Assembly: GCA_902384525.1 (NCBI GenBank)
Contig: CABMCA010000036.1
Coordinates: 1-49,129, forward strand
Origin: an uncultured archaeon
GTDB lineage: Archaea > Halobacteriota > Methanosarcinia > Methanosarcinales > Methanoperedenaceae
Direction: 5' to 3'
DNA: 49,129 nucleotides
Positions 43,545 through 49,129 of this stretch are shown in pieces; the stretch's first letter is position 1; every line of letters begins with the position of its first letter. The position numbers and the translations under genes were made by a program. The notes beneath the pieces are model-generated. The model saw nothing but the letters and a program-made list of their open reading frames with translations. It was not told the origin of the DNA and made no database searches.

Positions 43545-43901
43545 TCACACCTCACGCGAAAATTGCGCTTCCTGACGCTGCTGGTTACGCCGTGTCATAT
43601 ACTGGACTGTAACAGTCAAAGTTGAATCATGGCTTTCAACCTGCACAGCCTCTACCTGAATCAGGTCGCCAAGCCACTGTTGCAGTGCTCCCTGAACCAG
43701 GAACTGTGTGGCAGTAGCCAGTTCATTGCTGTTGGGCGCAAAGACTAGCTGCATTAACCCACTTCCAAATGTTGGGCGGTTAACCCTTTCACCTGGCGTG
43801 GTGAATAATACCTGCTCGATCAGGTCGCGTATATGATCATCCTGTCCTGTACTTGCGGTCCTGCCCTGGCCATCTAAGTGGAATGGATAGTCAATCTGCA
43901 T
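43545..43901 (-). CDS. GPW/gp25-like baseplate protein (Afp9-like)
   Basis: 118 residues of the gp25 family: the block L-F-T-T-P-G-E-R-V-N-R-P-T-F-G-S-G-L is characteristic. gp25 connects the baseplate hub and wedges and starts sheath assembly. The start overlaps the stop of the gp5-like gene by one base (TGATG). Confidence 0.93.
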   Translation of the reverse strand: MQIDYPFHLDGQGRTASTGQDDHIRDLIEQVLFTTPGERVNRPTFGSGLMQLVFAPNSNELATATQFLVQGALQQWLGDLIQVEAVQVESHDSTLTVTVQYMTRRNQQRQEAQFSREV

Positions 43902-44386
43902 CAGAACACCTCCAGCCTGCCACTGTTAACCGATACCAGCGGGCCCATAAGCTTGATGCTACCGCCCTGTCCGTTGGTGATCTCTATTCCCAGCGCGTTG
44001 ATCACAACTTTCATGCCAGCTGTAGTTTCAATAGTAATGCCACCTATACCAGGCAGGTCATTCATAGTGATGGTGCCCGCATCAGTCTTAAACACTTTCA
44101 TCTCAGCCAGAGCAGGCAGGGCAGGAACCTCACCAGTTCCCCAGAAACAGCCGCTCCAGATAGGGTAATCCGGACTTCCACCTTCAAATTCTACCCAGAC
44201 ATTGGCGTCAACTGGCGGGATGGCAAAGAAACCAACCCCACTTCCGGCGTAAGGTACGCAAGGCATAGCCCAACTCATTCGGCCTTCGCCCAGCACAGCG
44301 GGAACGCTGACCTGTATTCTACCCAGTTGCATAGGATCAATGTTGTTCTTAACTTTACCTCGATATTTCCCGAAAAATTGTTTCAT
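43901..44386 (-). CDS. gp5/gpV-like spike protein with OB fold (C-terminal half of a VgrG/Afp8-type spike)
   Basis: 161 residues. The OB-fold marks are G-R-I-Q-V-S-V-P-A-V, W-A-M-P-C-V-P-Y-A-G and the V-W-V-E-F-E-G-G-S-P-D-Y-P-I-W-S-G-C-F-W-G block. The C-terminus has beta-helix-like repeats (T-I-T-M-N-D, I-T-I-E-T-T-A-G-M-K-V, I-E-I-T-N-G). In Afp/PVC this module is fused to the gp27-like part; here it is a separate gene overlapping it by 4 bases. Confidence 0.88.
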   Translation of the reverse strand: MKQFFGKYRGKVKNNIDPMQLGRIQVSVPAVLGEGRMSWAMPCVPYAGSGVGFFAIPPVDANVWVEFEGGSPDYPIWSGCFWGTGEVPALPALAEMKVFKTDAGTITMNDLPGIGGITIETTAGMKVVINALGIEITNGQGGSIKLMGPLVSVNSGRLEVF

Positions 44387-45525
44387 GCTATTACCACCGG
44401 TGAAATTGCACCCACCCCTTCACGTCTGAGGGAAAAGCGTTGTGTGTATTCTCCTTTTCTGATAGTGTGAGTCACACTTTTGACGTAATAAAGACCATCA
44501 TAATTGTATCCAACGCCACGAAGACCAACAATTCCGCGTGCCTGGAGTATGTCGCCGTAGCGCAGGGCATCCAGTTCTCCCTCGGCTGAGACCACATCTG
44601 TAGATTCATCAGTCATTCCCTGCGCCCGTGCAAATGCCTGCATGACATTGAGTCCAGATTCGGCACGGAATTTCTTCCGGCGCACGCAGGATTGGGTAAG
44701 CAGAGAAGGCTGGCTGGCCAGAGGTGGGCGAATGCTTGCAAAGGTTTGCACTGGCAGGACCTGATTTGTCATACTATCCTGCACATTGCCTGAAAAAAGA
44801 GTGGGAGCCAGTGCATTGTTCTGAAAATTAATTGGTGATTTGACATTGGTATCAGGGCCCATATTAACCGAAAGCGCATGCTGTGGCAGATCCAGACGTT
44901 TGGGCGGCCCCCAGTAGGCAGTATTGGTTAATGGCGCAGGTCCAGGCGCAATGTAGAAAACGTAGGCATATCGCTCAGCCATTTCCTTGAGATATTCAAG
45001 GTCTGTATCCTGCTGCACAGGCACGCGTACGATGGCAATAGGGGGATCAATCATTGGAGGCGGAATGACTATGGGGATCAGTTGGTACTGGGGATAGCTC
45101 AAGATGATCTTGTTGGCGATAATGGTTTCATCCTGTGTTATATGCTCGACCGATTTTTCCTCCATGTCCATCATTATGCTGACATCCTCACCAGTGATAC
45201 TCAGAGTGGAGGTGCCTGGTTCATTACCCGGTGAGAGGTGCTGCTTGGTGATAATGCGATCCATAAGCACCCGTGGCACGGCGTTGAACGTTACAATAAG
45301 AATAACACGGTTGCATGGCTTAAGCAGCGGATTGCTGAGCAGGGAATAGTCCAGCAGGTCAAATGGTCCGGAGCGGCCAACCTGAAAGGTGATCTGGAAA
45401 CCTGAGCGCCCTTCATCGCTGTGAGTGACCTCCACGCTTTGCAGCGCTTCGGCCAGGAGCGATGGTGCTGGCACTGGAACAGTGGGTCCGATCAACATCG
45501 TAAGATGAATACTGGGTATATTCAT
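44383..45525 (-). CDS. gp27/gpD-like spike hub protein (N-terminal half of a VgrG/Afp8-type spike)
   Basis: 380 residues with the phage late-control-D/gp27 fold. Clues are G-F-Q-I-T-F-Q-V-G-R near the start, L-S-I-T-G-E-D-V-S-I-M-M-D-M-E, and the C-terminal Y-N-Y-D-G-L-Y-Y-V-K-S-V-T-H-T-I-R-K-G-E-Y-T segment shared by VgrG-type hubs. Trimeric hub proteins link the tube to the spike. It lies 9 bases after the LysM gene and overlaps the gp5-like gene. Confidence 0.85.
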   Translation of the reverse strand: MNIPSIHLTMLIGPTVPVPAPSLLAEALQSVEVTHSDEGRSGFQITFQVGRSGPFDLLDYSLLSNPLLKPCNRVILIVTFNAVPRVLMDRIITKQHLSPGNEPGTSTLSITGEDVSIMMDMEEKSVEHITQDETIIANKIILSYPQYQLIPIVIPPPMIDPPIAIVRVPVQQDTDLEYLKEMAERYAYVFYIAPGPAPLTNTAYWGPPKRLDLPQHALSVNMGPDTNVKSPINFQNNALAPTLFSGNVQDSMTNQVLPVQTFASIRPPLASQPSLLTQSCVRRKKFRAESGLNVMQAFARAQGMTDESTDVVSAEGELDALRYGDILQARGIVGLRGVGYNYDGLYYVKSVTHTIRKGEYTQRFSLRREGVGAISPVVIA

Positions 45526-45534
45526 TTTACCTCC

Positions 45535-45825
45535 TCATACCTGGGGCACAGGTACACGCAGCACTTTGCCTGGTTCGGCTGTGAGATCGACCGGGTTCAT
45601 AGTGTTGTTTGCATCACATATACGCCAGAACTGTTCAGGATCGCCCAATGTGCGAGCCGTGATCAGATCCAGACGGTCGCCCTGGGTCACCGGGACCTCG
45701 ACAAGGAGCGGCATATCAGCGCCCCGGGGCAGGAAGCGCCTTCGCTTGTATACAACGATGCGATCATCCGGGGTAGTAAATGTAGCTGTCTCCAGCGTAT
45801 AATAGCGGCTTGTATGTTCAAACAT
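45535..45825 (-). CDS. LysM-domain tube-end protein (C-terminal half of an Afp7-type adaptor)
   Basis: 96 residues, mostly one LysM-like domain: V-T-Q-G-D-R-L-D-L-I-T-A-R-T-L-G-D-P-E-Q-F-W-R-I-C-D-A-N. Such proteins act as a hub-binding adaptor in contractile systems (gp53/Afp7-like) rather than as peptidoglycan binders. It is 8 bases downstream of the tube-adaptor gene, with which it is fused in Afp-type systems. Confidence 0.85.
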   Translation of the reverse strand: MFEHTSRYYTLETATFTTPDDRIVVYKRRRFLPRGADMPLLVEVPVTQGDRLDLITARTLGDPEQFWRICDANNTMNPVDLTAEPGKVLRVPVPQV

Positions 45826-45833
45826 AGATTACC

Positions 45834-46487
45834 TCATAAAAGTTTAACGTTGCCACCTGCAACACCAGCAAGGTTGCTCACACTTCCGATAGTGGCCATA
45901 GTCTCCTTGATCACCTGATGGGCAAGGAAGAGATAGTAGCCTGGATGTGTCAGAGGCAGGTCATTATAGCTCAGTACCTGCAAGCCCAGGGATACTTTTG
46001 CCTGGATTGGGTTGAGGTTCACATCGTAGGCTTCTTCTGTGATACTGAAATCGGTCAGGCGTACAGGCAAAACTCGTTTTGGCCCCCAGATAAAGAGGGT
46101 GAATGGTGCTACGGGCGGGATGATTTCGATTGTCCCGGCAGCCAGCAGCGCAGTATTGGCTATTACCAGTGCGCTCTTTGGATATATGAGCATCTCCAGC
46201 GCCGATAGCTGCGGGTATATGCCCATGCTGGTAGCGAGGCTATTAGCAGTCTCAAGCTGATCGGTCGCATCGATCTCAACGTCGAGCTTGATAGTCTCCA
46301 TAGGCGCGCCTTTTAGGCGCAGTGCCTCAGATCTATCGCCCCCTGCGCCTGATGCCTGCGCCTGCAATGTACGCGTGAGTTTGTCAGGATTATACTGGAA
46401 TACGATCACGCTTGCTAATGGATTGAAAATATCAATCCCTACGATTGCGCCTTTGATCAGGCGTGGGGAACCGGGGAATGCGGTCAT
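45834..46487 (-). CDS. Contractile injection system tube/adaptor protein (CIS_tube family)
   Basis: 217 residues from ATG 46487, which has AGGAGGA about 11 bases upstream; the open frame extends to 46589 without similarity. The family mark is V-I-V-F-Q-Y-N-P-D-K-L-T-R-T-L-Q. It resembles the N-terminal part of Afp7 and links the inner tube to the spike complex. It starts the compact baseplate block. Confidence 0.88.
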   Translation of the reverse strand: MTAFPGSPRLIKGAIVGIDIFNPLASVIVFQYNPDKLTRTLQAQASGAGGDRSEALRLKGAPMETIKLDVEIDATDQLETANSLATSMGIYPQLSALEMLIYPKSALVIANTALLAAGTIEIIPPVAPFTLFIWGPKRVLPVRLTDFSITEEAYDVNLNPIQAKVSLGLQVLSYNDLPLTHPGYYLFLAHQVIKETMATIGSVSNLAGVAGGNVKLL

Positions 46488-46800
46488 GGTTATTTGAGTC
46501 CTCCTATATGGTTTTTGTATTATTGTGCATATGCAAGTAGGATATAATTGCGGCGATGTGGGATTCTCATATGGAAAATATGGCAGCACGATGCCGCCTT
46601 TGAGGAAGTGGGGGATTTGGAAAAAGTGATCATGCCTCGTGTCTCATCTCAGTGGGTTCATTTACTACCACCCGTTCAGATTATATGCGATTGCCACATG
46701 ATCTCCCCCTTGCCGAGCTGGTAGGCTACAGATATTTGGGGGCCCTATCAGGCTTCTGAGGCTCTATTCTCTGGAATTACACCTGCTGGTGCTCCGCTTG
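46488..46800. other. Intergenic region inside the eCIS operon
   Basis: A 313-base stretch between the DUF4157 gene and the tube-adaptor gene, by far the largest gap in this otherwise overlapping operon. Apart from the ribosome binding site of the adaptor gene I see no ORF with family similarity. It may hold an internal promoter or be the scar of a lost gene. Confidence 0.5.
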
Positions 46801-47571
46801 CTAAAGCTTCGCCGCCTGAGGGTTGGCCCCGGCTGAAGCTACGGCACCTGCACATTGTCGTGCGAAATTTGCCCAGCACAAAGCTGCAGCAGGAGGATTT
46901 TCGGTGAGGCCGAGACAGACCGCAGCATGTAAAGCACAATAGATTTTGCGTGGGTCAAGTTGTAAGGAAATCGCCTGGGGATTCAAAGTTCTTACAGTTC
47001 GAATCGGTGACATGGAACGCCCTGCGACAATGGATTCTGAAACCGAGCGCGCTTCGACCTCGGCAGGGTGGGAATAAGGAGTCAGCGTATGGCGTACCGG
47101 ACCGGAGTAGTCATGCTGCTGGCGTACGTGAACCAATTCGTGAGCGAGAAGGGTGTTGCTACTGTATGTAGCCGGGCTATATTGTCCGGTGCCAAAGATG
47201 ATCTCATTTCCTAAAGTATAAGCTCTCGCGCCAATCGCATCTGCTGAGCGGCTGGCAACTGCATCCGTATGGATACGGATTTGGCTAAAATCGTAGCCGA
47301 AACGCGGCTCCATGAAAGCGCGCGTGGTTGTGTCGAGCGGCTGACCAGGCGAGCGCAACACATCATGCACAATTGGTGGTACTTCGGAGGGTTCAGCCAG
47401 GTTGATGGAACTGCGCTGCAGAATCAGCTTTTTGCGGCGTTCTTCGCATTCACCACTCATTGTGTGATTGCCGAAGGCGCATTTGCGCTGCAGCAGGCCT
47501 GTTCGCACAGATGTAAAGCCATATGTTGATGTTGAGGTGGGTTTCACCTGCGCCTGCATCTGCTGGCTCAT
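46801..47571 (-). CDS. eCIS core-domain protein (DUF4157, HEXXH)
   Basis: 256 residues. Residues ~70-160 are the DUF4157 core: L-R-S-P-G-Q-P-L-D, R-F-G-Y-D-F-S-Q-I-R-I-H and the metallopeptidase-like H-E-L-V-H at 144-148. The domain marks proteins carried by or tied to eCIS particles. The last ~45 residues hold a cluster of cysteines (I-Y-C-A-L-H-A-A-V-C, L-C-W, Q-C-A-G) and small residues. No known toxin domain is present, so cargo status is inference. It overlaps the small gene upstream by 4 bases. Confidence 0.88.
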   Translation of the reverse strand: MSQQMQAQVKPTSTSTYGFTSVRTGLLQRKCAFGNHTMSGECEERRKKLILQRSSINLAEPSEVPPIVHDVLRSPGQPLDTTTRAFMEPRFGYDFSQIRIHTDAVASRSADAIGARAYTLGNEIIFGTGQYSPATYSSNTLLAHELVHVRQQHDYSGPVRHTLTPYSHPAEVEARSVSESIVAGRSMSPIRTVRTLNPQAISLQLDPRKIYCALHAAVCLGLTENPPAAALCWANFARQCAGAVASAGANPQAAKL

Positions 47572-47828
47572 CGGTTCAGCCCTCCATACACAGCCCTCGC
47601 CACCTTGGCACCGACCGCTTCAGGTTTAGAACCTTGCGCCGCCTCAAATGCCCCGCCGTCCAGGTGCTCCATCTCCCCGCCCCGATTCAGCGACTGCGGC
47701 GCCCCCTGCTCTGCGAACAGAGCAGCCAGTTCGTGCTCCACTGCTTCAGCTATACGATAGCGGTCGCCCTGCTCAAAACCATGCAGCACAAGTTCTTCAA
47801 CATGCAGTATAATATTTCTTGATTTCAT
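47568..47828 (-). CDS. Small conserved eCIS-associated protein
   Basis: 86 residues from ATG 47828, preceded by GGAGGT 6 bases upstream; a TTG two codons earlier is less likely. The start I-I-L-H-V-E-E-L-V-L-H-G-F and following E-L-A-A-L-F-A-E-Q-G-A-P are of a type often encoded in eCIS loci next to DUF4157 genes. Function is unknown; assembly or cargo-loading help is a guess. Both ends overlap neighbouring frames by 4 bases. Confidence 0.7.
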   Translation of the reverse strand: MKSRNIILHVEELVLHGFEQGDRYRIAEAVEHELAALFAEQGAPQSLNRGGEMEHLDGGAFEAAQGSKPEAVGAKVARAVYGGLNR

Positions 47829-47911
47829 AACCAACCTCCAATCTCAGCTTCTGTTAGCGGCTTCTCCAGCTTGGCATATTCGCCGCGGGCGGCACGCAAC
47901 AGATGCGCCAT
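47825..47911 (-). CDS. 28-residue ORF coupled to the small eCIS gene
   Basis: It reads M-A-H-L-L-R-A-A-R-G-E-Y-A-K-L-E-K-P-L and ends in G-G-W-L. Its stop overlaps the start of the following gene as ATGA, the coupling form used throughout this operon. The frame is open for 12 more codons upstream of the ATG. There is no clear ribosome binding site. It may be a real small protein or the remnant of a longer one in the 119-base gap after the DUF4157-OmpA gene. Confidence 0.4.
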   Translation of the reverse strand: MAHLLRAARGEYAKLEKPLTEAEIGGWL

Positions 47912-47953
47912 GCGAATGATGGCCGTACTTGCACACGCGCTTCCGCTCTACGA

Positions 47954-49129
47954 TCATGGAACCTGCAACTGTTCTGCCATAGTTTTTGACGGAGGCGTGT
48001 AGAACCAAACTACAACTCTGCGGTTGGCCGCCTTTTCTGCCTCGTTGGACTCTGAAGGAAAGCGAAGCTGAGTCTTTCCGAATCCTACCACGGTCATTCT
48101 GGCTGTGCTGACGCCGCGCTTGATAAGCGCCTGCTTCACAGCGTTGGCGCGCTTGTCGGAAAGTATCTTGTTGTACTCTTCTGTGTAAGAGCTATCAGTA
48201 TGGCCTTCGATATGAATCTCGGCATCTTTGTAGATTTTGAGAAGCGCCGCCAGATGATCCAGATCTTTATCGTATCCAGGGATGGCCGCACTATTAAGTG
48301 CAAACTTGTCGAGAGTTGTAGACTCGATTGTGCCGAATCGAACCGGCGGTATCCTCAACTGAAATTGCGGAGAGGGCGTCATGGTTGGCTGCTTGGTTGT
48401 CGGTGATACGGTCGTGGGTGGAGTCGCAGGAGCCAGTTCGGGTTTGAAGCACGAGTTGTCGGGCCGGGGCAGGAGGATTTCGTCCTTTTTGCAGCAGCGA
48501 TTGTCCTTGATGCTCAAGTTGCGCCACGTGCAGCAGTGCTCCTCATCGCGCTGGAACTTATTACAGCACTGGCCTGCGAACTTGCCCAATTCCGCAATTT
48601 CCATGCCGGGGTTCATGTCACAGATTCGCTTGCTATCGCTGGCCTGCTTCTGCTTACCCCGAAGGATATCCAGGGCTTTCTTGAGGTAGCTCAATGGAAC
48701 CTTTTGCCCTTTTATGAAACCTGGGAGCGCTGGAATATCAGGAACAATGATGGCAGGATCGAATTCATCAAACACCGGCATCGGTATCCAGGGTTGATCT
48801 GTCTTCTTCTGTTCGCTCTTTTTCTTTTCGTCGTCCCCGTTATCTTTTTGGAGGAGGAGACTTTGAACTACGCTCCATCCATGACCAATCCGAGTGAAAC
48901 TTCCGCTCTCGACTCGCTTGCCTGCGGTCACTCGCCGGGCAACAGCGTCTGCCTCCCGCTCGAGGCCGTCGCCGGGCTCGCCGATGCGAAAGCTCTGGGC
49001 TTGAGGTGTGACCGACACGACGCCGCGCTGTTGAATCGTATGAGTCAATTCATGAGCTATCAGCCTGCTGCCCTCATGGCTTGACGGATTGTACAAACCA
49101 TTACTGAACACAACGTGATTTCCGACCGC
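47954..49129 (-). CDS. DUF4157-OmpA fusion protein of the eCIS (cut by window edge)
   Basis: The frame is open to the right edge, so the first part is missing; 391 residues are visible. The part that remains begins inside the DUF4157 core (V-V-F-S-N-G-x-Y-N-P-S) with the H-E-L-T-H site just after. A charged/Pro linker follows, then a cysteine-rich segment (~163-215 with C-C, C-C, C-C pairs), a Thr/Pro linker and a C-terminal OmpA domain (~265-375: I-H-I-E-G-H-T-D-S, L-S-D-K-R-A-N-A-V, G-F-G-K-T-Q, A-A-N-R-R-V-V). OmpA domains normally hold bacterial peptidoglycan, which this host should lack. Confidence 0.88.
   Translation of the reverse strand, partial: AVGNHVVFSNGLYNPSSHEGSRLIAHELTHTIQQRGVVSVTPQAQSFRIGEPGDGLEREADAVARRVTAGKRVESGSFTRIGHGWSVVQSLLLQKDNGDDEKKKSEQKKTDQPWIPMPVFDEFDPAIIVPDIPALPGFIKGQKVPLSYLKKALDILRGKQKQASDSKRICDMNPGMEIAELGKFAGQCCNKFQRDEEHCCTWRNLSIKDNRCCKKDEILLPRPDNSCFKPELAPATPPTTVSPTTKQPTMTPSPQFQLRIPPVRFGTIESTTLDKFALNSAAIPGYDKDLDHLAALLKIYKDAEIHIEGHTDSSYTEEYNKILSDKRANAVKQALIKRGVSTARMTVVGFGKTQLRFPSESNEAEKAANRRVVVWFYTPPSKTMAEQLQVP

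Noticed and set aside
45535-45825. LysM protein as a peptidoglycan-binding enzyme
   Set aside because: Its place between tube-adaptor and spike-hub genes fits the structural LysM adaptor of contractile systems, not a cell-wall enzyme.
46748-46939. 63-codon minus-strand frame overlapping the end of the DUF4157 gene
   Set aside because: Its C-terminal part enters the intergenic gap, but most of it is another frame of the DUF4157 gene and it has no start signal.
48536-49084. 182-codon plus-strand frame opposite the DUF4157-OmpA gene
   Set aside because: Long only because the region is GC-rich; the opposite strand encodes a convincing OmpA and DUF4157 sequence.
32507-49129. Reading the baseplate genes as a contractile-tail prophage
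   Set aside because: No capsid, portal, terminase, lysis or integrase gene is visible, and DUF4157 plus the LysM/CIS_tube layout are eCIS marks; the unseen right side could still change this.

Overview
The window looks like chromosomal DNA of a methanogenic or methanotrophic euryarchaeon of the Methanosarcinales, and 'Candidatus Methanoperedens' (ANME-2d) is my best guess. Support comes from the archaeal form of methionine adenosyltransferase (two copies), Hef helicase-nuclease, archaeal TYW1, a Methanosarcina-type S-layer protein end with a PGF-CTERM anchor, an intron-containing tRNA-Glu, GGTGA/GGAGGT ribosome binding sites and a c-type heme protein. The clade is inference; archaeal identity is well supported.

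Left part (1-16.8 kb): end of an S-layer gene, a methyltransferase/lipoate-ligase pair, larC, a TerC/DUF475 membrane protein, a TPR protein, a second methyltransferase, a small membrane protein with an XRE regulator and corA, an unknown coiled-coil protein, a di-heme peroxidase-like secreted protein with a carbohydrate-binding tail, scpAB, taw1, a first methionine adenosyltransferase, yjbQ and tmk. These are mostly core genes, interrupted by a short inverted-repeat element (11577-11685).

Middle part (16.8-32.5 kb): a very AT-rich accessory patch encodes a small membrane protein, a membrane-anchored phosphoribosyltransferase-like protein and a winged-helix protein. It is followed by a second, larger copy of the inverted-repeat element lying just upstream of the amt-glnK-macrodomain operon. 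Next come an HD-domain phosphohydrolase with a small partner, tRNA-Ser(UGA), a cluster of three DsrE/F/H-like sulfur-carrier proteins plus a small unknown, a divergent second methionine adenosyltransferase, a gamma-carbonic-anhydrase-like protein, an isoprenylcysteine-methyltransferase-like membrane protein, hef, small unknowns, a zinc-ribbon/cupredoxin-like membrane protein and tRNA-Glu(UUC) with a 34-nt intron.

Right part (32.5-49.1 kb, all minus strand): a tightly packed operon for the spike, tube-adaptor and baseplate half of an extracellular contractile injection system (eCIS). In transcription order it has a DUF4157-OmpA fusion (cut by the window edge), a 28-codon ORF, a small eCIS protein, a second DUF4157 protein, tube adaptor, LysM protein, gp27-like and gp5-like spike proteins, gp25, two gpJ-like baseplate proteins (one with an inserted PA14 domain), a gpI-like protein, a DUF6519 protein and a DUF4280 PAAR-like tip. 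Sheath, inner tube, tape measure and ATPase genes are not in the window and should lie to the right. The operon ends 52 bases from the 3' end of tRNA-Glu. This archaeal eCIS, with its PA14 baseplate insertion and its OmpA-bearing DUF4157 protein, is the most striking content of the window.
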